NCBI GenBank assembly: GCA_002438565.1
Contig: DJPN01000007.1
Location: 62,001 to 126,000 of the forward strand
Reading direction: 5' to 3'
Length of the DNA stretch: 64,000 nt
Source: Alphaproteobacteria bacterium UBA6411
Lineage (GTDB): Bacteria > Pseudomonadota > Alphaproteobacteria > CAAGCB01 > CAG-977
The position numbers and the translations under genes are program-made. Shown here in pieces: positions 26,499 through 35,623 of the stretch (position 1 is its first letter; each line of letters opens with the position of its first letter). The notes beneath the pieces were generated by a model. That model had not been told where the DNA came from. It saw nothing but the letters and a program-made list of their open reading frames with translations, and did no database searches.

Positions 26499-27717
26499 CG
26501 ACGACCTCCACAATTTGACCGCCGCCGATCAGCAACGGCGTTTTCAAAGCGTTGCGCGCGGTGAAATCGTCCAGCTTGTCAACCGCCGACCGACCGCATT
26601 CCTCGTAAAGCAAAACAAGCGCGGGAACGGACACGGCGCGCGAAACAAAGCGGGGTTTCAACGTCGCGCGGTTTTCCAAAACGTCCACCGCCTTTTGAAG
26701 CAGCTCCTCGAACGTTTCCTGCAATTCGGGGGATTCGGCGTTATCCGCGTCATCGACGACCGATTCGACCAGTTCCGTTATTTCGGCGATGCGTTCCTTG
26801 ACTTCGTTGGCGGTTAAATCCGATCCCGCATCGTCCGGCGCGGCGGCTTCGACCGCTTTGACCGTGCCGACTTGGCTGATGACGTTGACAATCGCTCGTT
26901 GCGCCATTTCCTTGGCTTTGTTCTGCGGCGTGTCGTATTTGTTTTTCTGCGGCAAGATGTCGAGCTTGATTCTCGCCAGTCCTTTGTAAAAATCGAATGT
27001 CGCGGCGACATTTGAAAAAACGCTCAAGCAATCGGAAACAAAGCCGGCGGGATAGGATAAAACGCCGCCCGCCGATTTGCCGAGCGTCGTCAGCGACCCC
27101 GTTATTGCCGTCACCGCGTCAAACGGCAACAGTTTCAGCGATGTCAGCCGTGAAATCTTGGAGGTGACGCCCGACGTGAAATCCGCCATGTCCGACGCGA
27201 TTTCCGACATGGAGATTTTGTCGGCGAAGGATTCCAGTTCTTCAAGCCAGCTTTTCGGCACGACCGATTCCGCCATGACTTTCTGCGCGGCGGCGACGGC
27301 GGATTTCAAACTTTCCGCCGCGGACGGCTTGACGGGCAGAACGGTCAGCGACATCTTGTCGTTGGCTTTGACGAAGTTGATTTCAAATTCGTAATAATTG
27401 CCCTGTTCGGCGGACGAATGAATCGTATAGCCGTCGGCGGGGACTTTGACTTTCATGCGACCGTACTGCGGGTGGATCAAGATGCCCGCGTCCTTCTTTT
27501 CCAACGCCGCCTGCAAAGCGTTGCGTTTCTTGCGCGCGTCCTTGCCCATGACACAGCATTTAATCGTGAAAGCGCGGGGCATTTCGCCCAGTTCCTCTTC
27601 GTCCGTTTCATCGGCGAACAGATTGTCTTCGGCGGTTTTCTTTTGGAAATAATACTCGTCGCTCAGATATTCGAACCCGACGCCGCGAAAAGAACCGTTT
27701 TCGTAATAAGCCGACAT
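26491..27717 (-). CDS. DNA circularisation protein N (Mu gp43-like)
   Basis: A 408-residue protein. The N-terminal ~90 residues (GSFRGVGFEYLSDE, ALQAALEKKDAGILIHPQYG) match the DNA_circ_N domain of Mu gpN, which is both a baseplate component and implicated in protecting and circularising injected DNA. The rest is helical. It directly follows the tape measure gene (1-bp gap). Confidence 0.88.
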   Translation of the reverse strand: MSAYYENGSFRGVGFEYLSDEYYFQKKTAEDNLFADETDEEELGEMPRAFTIKCCVMGKDARKKRNALQAALEKKDAGILIHPQYGRMKVKVPADGYTIHSSAEQGNYYEFEINFVKANDKMSLTVLPVKPSAAESLKSAVAAAQKVMAESVVPKSWLEELESFADKISMSEIASDMADFTSGVTSKISRLTSLKLLPFDAVTAITGSLTTLGKSAGGVLSYPAGFVSDCLSVFSNVAATFDFYKGLARIKLDILPQKNKYDTPQNKAKEMAQRAIVNVISQVGTVKAVEAAAPDDAGSDLTANEVKERIAEITELVESVVDDADNAESPELQETFEELLQKAVDVLENRATLKPRFVSRAVSVPALVLLYEECGRSAVDKLDDFTARNALKTPLLIGGGQIVEVVDD

Positions 27718-27718
27718 C

Positions 27719-29608
27719 TTACGCCTCCGTCAATCCCGTGTGGATTTCGACCTTTACGAAATCAAGGTCGTTTTCGACGCGCATTCCCTGCGGCGCGTTT
27801 TCAAACATAATGCGGATTTTGCCGTTTTTGACGGGCTGTTTAACGGCGGCGGGTTCTTCTTTTTTGTCGGAAAAGAAACTCCGCAGCAGTTTGTCGCCGC
27901 CAAGCGAACCCGCGATTCCGCCCAGCAATCCGCCGACCGCCATGCCGACGGGCCCGCCGAACGCGCCCAACGCCGCGCCGGCTTTCGCTCCGGCAAGACC
28001 ACCCGCCAAACTGCCGACGGCACCCGCGCGGTCGGCGTTATTGTCCGCACTCGCAAATTCAATCGCGCTTCCCGCGATCATCAAAGGCACGGCGGCTTTG
28101 TTCAAAATCCTGCCGCCTTTGGACAAGACGTTCTTCATTTTGCCGAACCGCGACAGGTTCTTCGCCGTTTTACCGGCTTTGCCCAGTTTTCCGATTTTCC
28201 CCGCCTTTTTGCCCGAACCGCCCACGAAGCCGCCGCCCATGTCAGAACCGCCGAAACCCGCAGGCATATTGACGACGAAAACCTTTTGAACGCCGACGCC
28301 GGTCAATGCTCCGGCACCGCCTTTTCCTTTGCCGAAAATGTCCGCATAAATGCCGTATGCGCCTTTTGCCAAGTCAACGCCTTTCTTTGCCGCAACCATC
28401 GTGCCGATTGCCCCGATTCCGACCGCGCCGACCTTGAAAGCCGTTTGCAGTTTTTCCGGATCGATGCGGTTCAACGCGTCCGCCAAGCTCTTTATCGGTT
28501 CGGCAAGCGCGGCGTTTGAAAAGCGTTCAAGGGCTGTTTTCAGACTGGTGACCGAACTTTCAAACGTCGCCGCCATGCGTTCGGAGGCTTGCGTCAAATA
28601 CTTCCCGTCCGCTTGAACATTTAAAAATTTGTCGAAACTGCCGAAAGCCCGCGTTCCTTTGTATTCCAAAGCCGCCTGCGAAAACGCGGTCATCGCCTCG
28701 CTGCTTGTGAAAACGCGTCCGATTTTGGAAATGTCGCCGTTTGCTTTGACGATCACGTCTTTCATAATGTCAATGGCGGAACGCATTTTGGTCGGGTCGT
28801 CAGCCTCGAACAGCGATACGCCGACGCTTTTCAGGCGTTTTCTGGTTTGAACGTCGTTCAACGCCCGCATATACGCTTCCAGCGCGGTTGCGGCTTGTTC
28901 CGGCGAACCTCTGCCTTTCATAATCATCTGCATCAGCGCGCCCAGCTCCGCCGTCGCCGCTTTGCCCGTGCGTCCGATGCCCGCGTAAGCCGCCATAACG
29001 CGGTTGCCCTGCGTTGCCAAATCTTTTAGCTCAAAAGCCCCTTTGTCGCCTTGAACCGCAAGCATATCAAAGGCTTTGAAAATCTCGTCAGGGTTTTTCA
29101 AATTAAACTTTTCTATCAAATTCGCGATCATCGCGCCCGCGTCTTCGCCCGCCGCACCCGTTGCCGAAATCACCAGCCCCAGATTTTTGATATTTGCCGC
29201 CGCCGCGTCGAAATCGCCCGTTTTGGCGACAATCTGCTCCAATCCCGACATGATCGCGTCGGCGGATACGTTGATGCTCCTGTTTTGCGCGATTTTATAG
29301 ATTTCTTCGTTCAAAGCGCGCATTTCGGCGTTGGATTTGTCCGCCGTGATGCCCAAACGCGCCAGCCGCGTTTCCATCGCCGCCGCGCTTTTGACGGCCG
29401 CATACGCCGCGCCGCCCGACAGCAAAGCGGTGTAGCGGTTGCCCAAAGCGTCCAATCCTTTGGACAAGTGCGGCAGAGAACGGGAAAGCGTCGTCAGACT
29501 GCGCTTTCCCATCGAACCGAAACGGTCAAGTGCGCGTCCCCACTTCGACGCTTTTTTATCAACGTCGCCGACGGCATTGACTTTCACTTGATTTTCAAAG
29601 TTCTTCAT
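27719..29608 (-). CDS. tail tape measure protein (Mu gp42-like)
   Basis: A 629-residue tape measure protein setting tail length. The N-terminal domain is alpha-helical (conserved SAAAMETRLARLG start) and the middle carries a TP901-type core (LVISATGAAGEDAGAMIANL). A glycine-alanine-rich hydrophobic region (GAVGSLAGGLAGAKAGAALG, about residues 530-575) follows. The C-terminus (ENAPQGMRVENDLDFVKVEI) resembles other Mu-like tape measures. Its start lies inside the frameshifted extension of the preceding chaperone gene. Confidence 0.9.
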   Translation of the reverse strand: MKNFENQVKVNAVGDVDKKASKWGRALDRFGSMGKRSLTTLSRSLPHLSKGLDALGNRYTALLSGGAAYAAVKSAAAMETRLARLGITADKSNAEMRALNEEIYKIAQNRSINVSADAIMSGLEQIVAKTGDFDAAAANIKNLGLVISATGAAGEDAGAMIANLIEKFNLKNPDEIFKAFDMLAVQGDKGAFELKDLATQGNRVMAAYAGIGRTGKAATAELGALMQMIMKGRGSPEQAATALEAYMRALNDVQTRKRLKSVGVSLFEADDPTKMRSAIDIMKDVIVKANGDISKIGRVFTSSEAMTAFSQAALEYKGTRAFGSFDKFLNVQADGKYLTQASERMAATFESSVTSLKTALERFSNAALAEPIKSLADALNRIDPEKLQTAFKVGAVGIGAIGTMVAAKKGVDLAKGAYGIYADIFGKGKGGAGALTGVGVQKVFVVNMPAGFGGSDMGGGFVGGSGKKAGKIGKLGKAGKTAKNLSRFGKMKNVLSKGGRILNKAAVPLMIAGSAIEFASADNNADRAGAVGSLAGGLAGAKAGAALGAFGGPVGMAVGGLLGGIAGSLGGDKLLRSFFSDKKEEPAAVKQPVKNGKIRIMFENAPQGMRVENDLDFVKVEIHTGLTEA

Positions 29609-29744
29609 TCTCTATCGCCTTTTTCATTCTTTCGATGCGGAACAGGGGAATGTCCATCAATCGAAAATCCTTTCCGTTTTTTAACAGTTGCGCCTGCATA
29701 TTCAGGGAAAACGGATAAAACCTTTTAATTTCGCCCCAAGTCGG
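29595..29744 (-). CDS. frameshift extension of the tail chaperone (gp41-gp41')
   Basis: Just before the chaperone stop the minus strand reads TTGGGGCGAAATTAA. Shifting to the +1 (equal to -2) frame at GGGGCGA opens a stop-free run of about 48 codons (GEIKRFYPFSLNMQAQ, then LMDIPLFRIERMKKAIENEEL) that ends at 29595, just inside the tape measure gene. This gap has no other gene. Two-form tail chaperones made by programmed frameshifting are conserved in tailed phages, and Mu is reported to use a -2 shift at a closely similar G-rich site. The junction position is approximate. Confidence 0.78.
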   Translation of the reverse strand, partial: PTWGEIKRFYPFSLNMQAQLLKNGKDFRLMDIPLFRIERMKKAIENEEL

Positions 29745-30060
29745 ACAGCTTTCGCGTCATATCCAGTTCTTCGACCGCGTTTTGCAAAGCGTCGATGTCG
29801 CGTTCGGATACTTTTTTCAGCTCCTCGAACGACAGAGGCATTTCCAGCGTGCCGAACTTTGCAATCCGGCGGCGCAGGATTTCCATGCCGAGCCGCGCGT
29901 CCGACACGACGGCGGCGGCGTGTCCGTCGCGGGTGGTGACGATTCTTTCGGCGGCTTCCGTCGCTTCCAGAATGTCGCCCGCCGTAATGTCTTTAAATTC
30001 GACTTCTTTGTGAACGGTGTCGCCGACGCGCAAACCGTCTGTCAAAACAAGCGTTTTCAT
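29725..30060 (-). CDS. tail assembly chaperone, short form (Mu gp41-like)
   Basis: A 111-residue protein in the position of Mu gp41, between the tail tube and the tape measure. It starts MKTLVLTDGLRVGD, is rich in short charged helices, and ends SDLGRN. Tail chaperones coat the tape measure during assembly. It overlaps the tail tube gene by 4 bp. A frameshift at its last codons would extend it (see the extension feature). Confidence 0.85.
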   Translation of the reverse strand: MKTLVLTDGLRVGDTVHKEVEFKDITAGDILEATEAAERIVTTRDGHAAAVVSDARLGMEILRRRIAKFGTLEMPLSFEELKKVSERDIDALQNAVEELDMTRKLSDLGRN

Positions 30061-30407
30061 CCGATTTTCTCCGATTTCGCAAAGTGAAATTCAACGTCCA
30101 TGCCGTCCGTCGTGATGCCCTGCGGTTCGGTATGCCAAGCGTGCGGGCAGGAAAACGCCTGTCCCGTGTCCGCTTCAAACACCAGCGTCACGTCGTCCAT
30201 TTTGTTGATCGCGTCCGGATCAGTTCCTTCCTTGATCAGCATTTTGCCTTTCGCCGAACCGCCTTGTTCCGCTTCGGAAAAGCCTTTGCCGTTGTTCACG
30301 TCTTCGCGCTTGATGCCCGACGGCGTAAATTCGACATCGATGATTTCGTATTCCTTGCCGTCGGCTTTGATTTTGCCTTTGCCGTAATATCTGTTCGGAT
30401 TTCCCAT
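30057..30407 (-). CDS. tail tube protein (Mu gp40 / gpM-like)
   Basis: A 116-residue tail tube protein of the Mu gpM type (GKGKIKADGKEYEIIDVEF, then EFTPSG). It is beta-rich, as expected of tube subunits that stack inside the contractile sheath. It lies directly after the sheath gene. Confidence 0.88.
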   Translation of the reverse strand: MGNPNRYYGKGKIKADGKEYEIIDVEFTPSGIKREDVNNGKGFSEAEQGGSAKGKMLIKEGTDPDAINKMDDVTLVFEADTGQAFSCPHAWHTEPQGITTDGMDVEFHFAKSEKIG

Positions 30408-30417
30408 GTCTTACCTC

Positions 30418-31878
30418 TTAGAGCTTGAATTGAATTTTGCCGGCGACGATGCGCAGGTTGTTGATGATGTCCGGTTTCAACAGCTGATCCAGCCGTTCGG
30501 TGTCGTTCGCGTTGCGTTCGGACACGATGCTTGCCTTGAAATCGTCCAGATTTTCAATCAAGCCCGCGTCCAGCCAGTCGTTTGCCAAGGCAATGGCTTC
30601 GGCTTTGGCGACCGTCGGCGTGACAATGGCTTGCCCGTCTTTGACGACATAGGAATCGTCCGCCAGTTTGTGACGCGGGAACTTTTGGGCAAAGCGGGCG
30701 ACATAGGAATAACGCAGATAAATCAGCGTCTTTATCGTCGTCCAGTCCATATAGGACGCGTCCGCCGTGCCGAAAGCGTTTTTCGTATAGTTGGAAACCA
30801 CGCGGGAAATCAGCACTTTGCCGCCCGATTCCGTCGTTGTGGAAATCCCCGATTTGATCAGCAGGTTGCGTTCTTCGTAAATCAAGCCGTCGCCCGTTTC
30901 CGGCGGCAGACAGCCTTTCAGTTCCAGCGTTTTCAGCTGGCGCGCCGGATCGATTTGCGCGTTGTACTCGGCGACGCCCATCAAAGCGGCGGCGCGTTCT
31001 TCGGGCGCGTCCGGCGTTTTGTACGCTTCAATGTAGAAAAAGTGCGGGCAGTTCGTCGCCGCGCTTGCCGTCTGCATGGCGGACATCGTGCCTTTGATGC
31101 CCAGATACAGGGAACTTTCAACGCGCACCATCGCACCGAAACGCCGTTCCAGTTCCGCCCGCATCAAGGCAAGGTTCGCCGCGTCGGTGTAGGGGCAGAC
31201 AATTCCCGTGTAGTAAGTATCCGCCAGAACCGCGATGACCGAAGTCAAATCAGGGTTGTTCGCGCCCGCCGTTTTTTCGGCAAAAACGACGCTCACGCCG
31301 CTTGCCGTCGTTTCGCCCGCGTTGTAGTTCAGCCGATAATCAATGCCGTTGCCGGACAAACCTTTGCATTTCGCCGTGCAGGTCACAACGCCGTCTGCGG
31401 TCGCCGCCGTAACGGGCGTTTCGGTTTTGGCGTTGATCGCCGCGGCGATTGCCTCCGCCAGCGTTTCAGCCGTCGAAGCGGTCGTGACATCGACGGCGAT
31501 GCGCCGACCCGCGATATACAGATAAACCGCGCCCGCCTTGGGATTATCGACCGTCAGCGTGATTGTCTGTTCCGCCGCCGTTCCCGTCGAATTTGCCAAA
31601 GGAATGCAAAACAGGCGGTTGAACGTGTTGTTTTTACGCACCGCCGCAATCATGCGGGCGGCTTCCGAACCCGCGCCGAACAGGCTGTCGGCTTCTTCGC
31701 CCTTGACGGAGATTTCGACGGGCTTTTCAACCGCCGCCGTGCCGTCGTCCGTTTTGCGCCCGATGACCAGCATGACGGATTCCTTGCCCGCCAAGCCCGA
31801 CAGCGCGCCCGAATTGTCGATTTCGGCAAAGATGCCCGGTTCTTTGACATCGGGGATTTCGTTAAAACTGATAGGCAT
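30418..31878 (-). CDS. tail sheath protein (Mu gp39 / gpL-like)
   Basis: A 486-residue contractile sheath protein. It begins MPISFNEIPDVKEPGIFAE, the canonical Mu gpL start, and its C-terminal domain (RFAQKFPRHKLADDSY, later LDQLLKPDIINNLRI) matches sheath C-terminal folds. Its ATG overlaps the stop of the upstream DUF2635 gene by one base (TAATG), giving coupling. The opposite strand carries a long accidental frame that should not be annotated. Confidence 0.95.
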   Translation of the reverse strand: MPISFNEIPDVKEPGIFAEIDNSGALSGLAGKESVMLVIGRKTDDGTAAVEKPVEISVKGEEADSLFGAGSEAARMIAAVRKNNTFNRLFCIPLANSTGTAAEQTITLTVDNPKAGAVYLYIAGRRIAVDVTTASTAETLAEAIAAAINAKTETPVTAATADGVVTCTAKCKGLSGNGIDYRLNYNAGETTASGVSVVFAEKTAGANNPDLTSVIAVLADTYYTGIVCPYTDAANLALMRAELERRFGAMVRVESSLYLGIKGTMSAMQTASAATNCPHFFYIEAYKTPDAPEERAAALMGVAEYNAQIDPARQLKTLELKGCLPPETGDGLIYEERNLLIKSGISTTTESGGKVLISRVVSNYTKNAFGTADASYMDWTTIKTLIYLRYSYVARFAQKFPRHKLADDSYVVKDGQAIVTPTVAKAEAIALANDWLDAGLIENLDDFKASIVSERNANDTERLDQLLKPDIINNLRIVAGKIQFKL

Positions 31879-32057
31879 TATTTCCCTCCCTGTTTTTTGG
31901 GTTCGCCTTTGGCTTCAATTTCGACGACGTCGCCGTCGCGTAAACGCCGCACCCAGTAGATTGTTTTTTCGACCTCTTCGCCGTTCGGATTTAACAGCGT
32001 GCCGTCCTGTTTCATAACTTTCGCCCCTGCGCGGGGTTTGACCTTAAACGTGATCAT
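31878..32057 (-). CDS. Mu gp38-like protein (DUF2635)
   Basis: A 59-residue protein starting at ATG 32057 and ending in a TAATG overlap with the sheath gene. The sequence MITFKVKPRAGAKVMKQDG with LLNPNGEEV and YWVRRLRDGDVV is the DUF2635 pattern found at this locus in Mu-like phages. Its role is unknown; a tail or neck component is likely. Confidence 0.88.
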   Translation of the reverse strand: MITFKVKPRAGAKVMKQDGTLLNPNGEEVEKTIYWVRRLRDGDVVEIEAKGEPKKQGGK

Positions 32058-32616
32058 TCGTCGCTCCTCTGATGTTTGTTGTTGTCGTTGTGTCGATTTC
32101 GGGCAAATCCCACGCCGCGTGAAGTTTGAGAAAGTCCGAAAGGGTTTGATGTTTTTGGCTGTCGAACGGCAGGAAACTGTAAGCCGTCGAAAATTCGACC
32201 AGCCACGCGGATTGGTTAAATCCCTTGACGTTCGACGTGCCGAGCGGACTTGACCGCAAGTGTTTCAACGGCGCGATTTCCAGCCCTAAATCGTTGTCGT
32301 GCAAAAGGGCTTTCACGTCTTCGATCATCTGATAAACGCCGACCGCGCCGTTGCCGCCCAGCCGTGAAGCCCGTTCGTTCCGAACGTTGCGGGCGAACAG
32401 CAAAACGCCGAAAGTCACTTCCGTCCGCGCCATGCCGTAATCGTCGTCGGTTTTGTTTTCGCTTTCAAAAACGACCAGAGCGGAAGCGCGGCTGTTTTTC
32501 AAAACGATTTCGATGTCTTCGTCGCTGTTCGCCTTAAAGGGCGCAACCTGCATCTTGTAGCCCGGTTCCGCTGTTTTCAGTCGTTCGACGATTGCCGTTT
32601 CGATGTCGCCGATCAT
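32044..32616 (-). CDS. Mu gp37-like protein (DUF1834)
   Basis: A 190-residue neck or tail-completion protein of the DUF1834 family (MIGDIETAIVERLKTA start). It belongs to the gpU-like fold group that caps the tail. It lies between the gpG-like gene and gp38 in the Mu order, with a short overlap downstream. Confidence 0.86.
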   Translation of the reverse strand: MIGDIETAIVERLKTAEPGYKMQVAPFKANSDEDIEIVLKNSRASALVVFESENKTDDDYGMARTEVTFGVLLFARNVRNERASRLGGNGAVGVYQMIEDVKALLHDNDLGLEIAPLKHLRSSPLGTSNVKGFNQSAWLVEFSTAYSFLPFDSQKHQTLSDFLKLHAAWDLPEIDTTTTTNIRGATNDHV

Positions 32617-32617
32617 T

Positions 32618-33085
32618 TCACAATTCCCCGTTTAAATAGCGTTTAACAATGTTTTGAATGCTGTCGATGTCGTCGTCGGAAATGCCCAAAAACGGACGGG
32701 CGGGAATTTTGACGCTTTTGGCGCAAACCCATTGACCTCCGACCTTGAAACGCAAGGCCTTGGCGTTCACGGGCTTGATTTCCCCGCCGCGCTGGTGAAT
32801 GCCGGCATAAACAAGGTTCGTGCCGACGGCGGCGAATTTGTCGTCGAACGCCGACGATATGCTTTGATTGAGCAAACCCGACACGGTCAGCGTCTTGCCG
32901 CTCGGCTTGTTCGATTTTTTCCAAGCCTTGCCGTCCGGCGCGGTTTCGGTTTCAAAACGTTCGTGCGTCGAAGCCTCCAACCGTCCGGCAATCGCGCGCG
33001 TCAACGCTTTCAGCGGCGTTTGCAGTTTGGCAAGCCGTTCTTTCGCGTCGTTCAGCGTGATGTCCCAAGTCAAACGCACCGTCAT
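32618..33085 (-). CDS. virion morphogenesis protein (Mu gpG-like)
   Basis: A 155-residue member of the phage virion morphogenesis family (Mu gpG / P2 gpS), probably a tail-completion protein. Diagnostic parts are ERFETETAPDGKAWKKS, LTVSGLLNQSI and the C-terminal IPARPFLGISDDD. It is one base from gp37 and follows gp36. Confidence 0.92.
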   Translation of the reverse strand: MTVRLTWDITLNDAKERLAKLQTPLKALTRAIAGRLEASTHERFETETAPDGKAWKKSNKPSGKTLTVSGLLNQSISSAFDDKFAAVGTNLVYAGIHQRGGEIKPVNAKALRFKVGGQWVCAKSVKIPARPFLGISDDDIDSIQNIVKRYLNGEL

Positions 33086-33088
33086 CGG

Positions 33089-33514
33089 TCAATACCCCGT
33101 CAATTTCGCGTGGTTGAAAATCCGTCCTTCCGCCCCGATCAGCACGGCTTCGCCCGCCGATTGCGGTTCCTGTCCCGTTTGGTCGGACAGCTGGTAGGTT
33201 CCCGCCGAAATCTGTTTCAGCAAATCCAATCCCTGCCGGTACGCGTCTTTGACGGTATCCGTCGGTCTATCGCGGTAAAGATAGAACCGCGCGATATCGC
33301 AACAGACGCGCACCAACAAGGCGGGGGTCGGATTTAACGGCAGGGAATAGCGTCGGCGGACAAACCCGTCGATGAGGGCGGAAGCGTCGTCCAAAGCGGT
33401 GCGGATTTTCGCCGCGTCCGGTTCGGTCAAGGTTTCCTGTTCGGCGTCAGTCAGTTGGAGCATTTCGTCCAAGCCGAAAACTTCAACCATTCTGTCCGTG
33501 TCCGCGTACGCCAT
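33089..33514 (-). CDS. Mu gp36-like protein (DUF1320)
   Basis: A 141-residue head-tail connector of the DUF1320 family. MAYADTDRMVEVFGLDEM and the block ALIDGFVRRRYSLPL are typical. The ATG at 33514 is chosen because GGAGG lies five bases upstream. It acts as the adaptor between portal and tail. Confidence 0.9.
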   Translation of the reverse strand: MAYADTDRMVEVFGLDEMLQLTDAEQETLTEPDAAKIRTALDDASALIDGFVRRRYSLPLNPTPALLVRVCCDIARFYLYRDRPTDTVKDAYRQGLDLLKQISAGTYQLSDQTGQEPQSAGEAVLIGAEGRIFNHAKLTGY

Positions 33515-33525
33515 TCCTTCCTCCG

Positions 33526-33813
33526 TCATTTCCCGTCAGCAGCGGGCGCGTCCGACCCGTTCGACGCGTTTTCGTTTTCGGGCTTCACCGCCTGTTTTTC
33601 GGACGATTTACCCTTGTTTTTCGGCGCAGTTTCCGCTTTGTCCGGTTCTTTGAAGAAATGGACGCACAGCATTTTTCCCGCTTCCGCTTTGATTTGCGCC
33701 AGTTGTTCCTTGGTAAATTCGGAAACGTCAAAGACGCGTCCCTTGGCACTGTGGGCAACGCCGCCGCGGCGAAAACCGTCAACAACGGCAGTAATTTTAA
33801 CCTTGTCACTCAT
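33526..33813 (-). CDS. Mu gp35-like / HI1506-type protein
   Basis: A 95-residue protein located between the capsid and gp36 genes, like HI1506 in the Haemophilus Mu-like prophage. The N-terminal half is folded (VKITAVVDGFRRGGVAHSA, then FTKEQLAQI) and the C-terminal half is a disordered Lys/Asn/Ala tail. It could be a head accessory protein. The start at 33813 (MSDKVK) has GGAGG upstream. Confidence 0.78.
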   Translation of the reverse strand: MSDKVKITAVVDGFRRGGVAHSAKGRVFDVSEFTKEQLAQIKAEAGKMLCVHFFKEPDKAETAPKNKGKSSEKQAVKPENENASNGSDAPAADGK

Positions 33814-33823
33814 TGTTCCTCCC

Positions 33824-34702
33824 TCACGCCAAGTCGGCGACTTCAAGGATTTCCACAATGCCGTAGTTGTGGTTGTCCGTGTTGTCCGACAGTCTTTCGG
33901 ATTTGATGATTTTCGCGGCCTTTCCGCGCAGGGACGGCGGCACGACCAGCAACGTCGGCTTGATGTTCAGCGACAGACCGCTTTCGCCTTTCAGGCTTCG
34001 CATCGCCGCGTATGCCGCGTCGAAGTTGTCCGTCGTCAAGTCGGCTTTCGAACAGTACGCCATCTGCCACAATCCGTAGCCCGCGTTGCCGCGCGCCTTT
34101 GCGCCGTACAGGATTTCGTCGCGTTCAAAGACGTTTGAATCCTTTTCGTCGGCCTTGATGACAAACGTCGGGTCTTGACGTTTCTGGAAAATAAACGGCT
34201 TGATCGGGCGCGAGCAGTCCAGCAGATACCACGCGGTGTTGGAACCGGCGGTGTAGTTGGAAACGGATTTGCCGCCGACGGCATGATCGGTGTCAAAGAA
34301 ATACTGCCCGTCCACGCCGACGGTTTCCGTGCCTTTTTTCATCAGCTCGAACACCAGTTCGTCGGGGTACATCGCGGCGGCGTTGCCCATTTCAGCCATC
34401 ATGGGCCCGTACTGCCCGATGTTGTCGTCGGCAATCGCGTCCACCGGAACGCCGACCGTCATTTCAAATTTGCGGTTGCGAATGGTGTATTTCAGATTGC
34501 TGACGTTCTGGATCACGCGCGACCCCACAAATTCGCGCATTTTAACGTCCGCCCTCAGCCAGCCGTAATCTTCGGCGGCTTTGCTGGAATTGACGACGGT
34601 CGCCACCTTTGTGTACTGCGGGGCGGATTTCGCAAACGCGTTCTGAAACGTCGCTTTAAAGCCCGTGTTCAAGGCGTGGATTGCATTTTCATTCAGAATC
34701 AT
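33824..34702 (-). CDS. major capsid protein (Mu gpT-like)
   Basis: A 292-residue major head protein of the Mu gpT family with HK97-type fold expected. The N-terminus MILNENAIHALNTGFKATFQ and the central YPDELVFELMKKG, FFDTDHAVGG and SGLSLNIKPTLLVVPPSL blocks are characteristic. It lies directly downstream of the small decoration-like gene and the protease/scaffold gene. Confidence 0.95.
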   Translation of the reverse strand: MILNENAIHALNTGFKATFQNAFAKSAPQYTKVATVVNSSKAAEDYGWLRADVKMREFVGSRVIQNVSNLKYTIRNRKFEMTVGVPVDAIADDNIGQYGPMMAEMGNAAAMYPDELVFELMKKGTETVGVDGQYFFDTDHAVGGKSVSNYTAGSNTAWYLLDCSRPIKPFIFQKRQDPTFVIKADEKDSNVFERDEILYGAKARGNAGYGLWQMAYCSKADLTTDNFDAAYAAMRSLKGESGLSLNIKPTLLVVPPSLRGKAAKIIKSERLSDNTDNHNYGIVEILEVADLA

Positions 34703-34713
34703 TGATTGCCTCC

Positions 34714-35106
34714 TTAATCAAAGCGGACGGCGACTTTGCCGTCGATGATGCCGCGAACCTTGCCCGCGACGGAATGGGACGGGGTTTCCGTTTCGGTCGC
34801 GCAGACCGTGCCGGAATCGTGGATGTAGCAGTTTGAACCGACATCGGCCAAATCAACCGCGTCGGACGACAGGTTTTCCAGTTTGAACGTGCCGCGTCTG
34901 ACCAGACAGGTCGCGGAACCCGCCGCAACCGCCGTCGCCGTTTCCTGCGCGATGCCGACCGCTTTCAAGCCCGTCGTTTTACTGCCGGCGACCAAGTAGC
35001 CGTCCGCGTTGATGCAGGCGATTTCGCCCGCACAAACCGTTGTGTTCGCGGCGACGGGATAAACGTAGGCGTCGCCCAAAATTTCCTGTGTGTTGAGTTC
35101 AGGCAT
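34714..35106 (-). CDS. head decoration-like protein (Mu gp33 position)
   Basis: A 130-residue beta-rich protein (NADGYLVAGSKTTGLKAVGI, TCLVRRGTFKLEN) between the scaffold/protease and the capsid genes, the place of Mu gp33. Its fold pattern (repeated small beta units with Gly/Ala/Thr) resembles phage decoration proteins. It starts 8 bp inside the end of the protease gene. The exact function is unproven. Confidence 0.78.
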   Translation of the reverse strand: MPELNTQEILGDAYVYPVAANTTVCAGEIACINADGYLVAGSKTTGLKAVGIAQETATAVAAGSATCLVRRGTFKLENLSSDAVDLADVGSNCYIHDSGTVCATETETPSHSVAGKVRGIIDGKVAVRFD

Positions 35107-35623
35107 TTTCCATTCCTTTCTTAAATTCCTCTTCGGTCAGTCCCAGCGACTGGCAAACCGCTTTGTCTTCGGCGGTCAAAGCGTCGGTTTTCAAAGCCGG
35201 CGCATCGGTCGGCGCGTCCTTGCCGGAAACGGGCTTGATCAAAGTCAGCCATTCGTTCAGCGCGGTTTCGCCCTGCGTTTTCGCCATGGCAACGGCGTTT
35301 TCTTTCAGCGCGGGCGGCAGTCTGCCTTCGTTAATCGCCTTTTCGACGATGCCGGCGGCTTTTTCGTCTTCGCGTTCCCGCTTCAACGCCGCCAGTTCGT
35401 TGCAAGCCTTGGCGTATTCGGTCGTGGAAACGTATTTCGCCTTGTCGGGTTCGATGTTGCGGGCGGCGGTCAAAATCGCCTGCGCCGAACAGTCGCAGTT
35501 CAAAGCCTGTGCGACTTCGTTCAAAGCCCGTTCCGCTTCCTGCAAACCGGCGATGCGCGGCAACGCCGTTTGCGCGTCAGACACGCCGAGTGCCTGACAC
35601 AGAGCCGTTTCTTCTGTATCCAT
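35099..35623 (-). CDS. internal-start scaffold (Mu gpZ-like), nested in gpI gene
   Basis: Inside the protease gene and in the same frame, the ATG at 35623 (MDTEETALCQAL) is preceded by AGGAGAAAGAACAA. This is a good ribosome site exactly at the border between protease and scaffold parts. It would yield a 174-residue scaffold. In Mu the scaffold Z is made in the same way from within gene I. Evidence here is the ribosome site, domain border and analogy. Confidence 0.75.
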   Translation of the reverse strand: MDTEETALCQALGVSDAQTALPRIAGLQEAERALNEVAQALNCDCSAQAILTAARNIEPDKAKYVSTTEYAKACNELAALKREREDEKAAGIVEKAINEGRLPPALKENAVAMAKTQGETALNEWLTLIKPVSGKDAPTDAPALKTDALTAEDKAVCQSLGLTEEEFKKGMENA

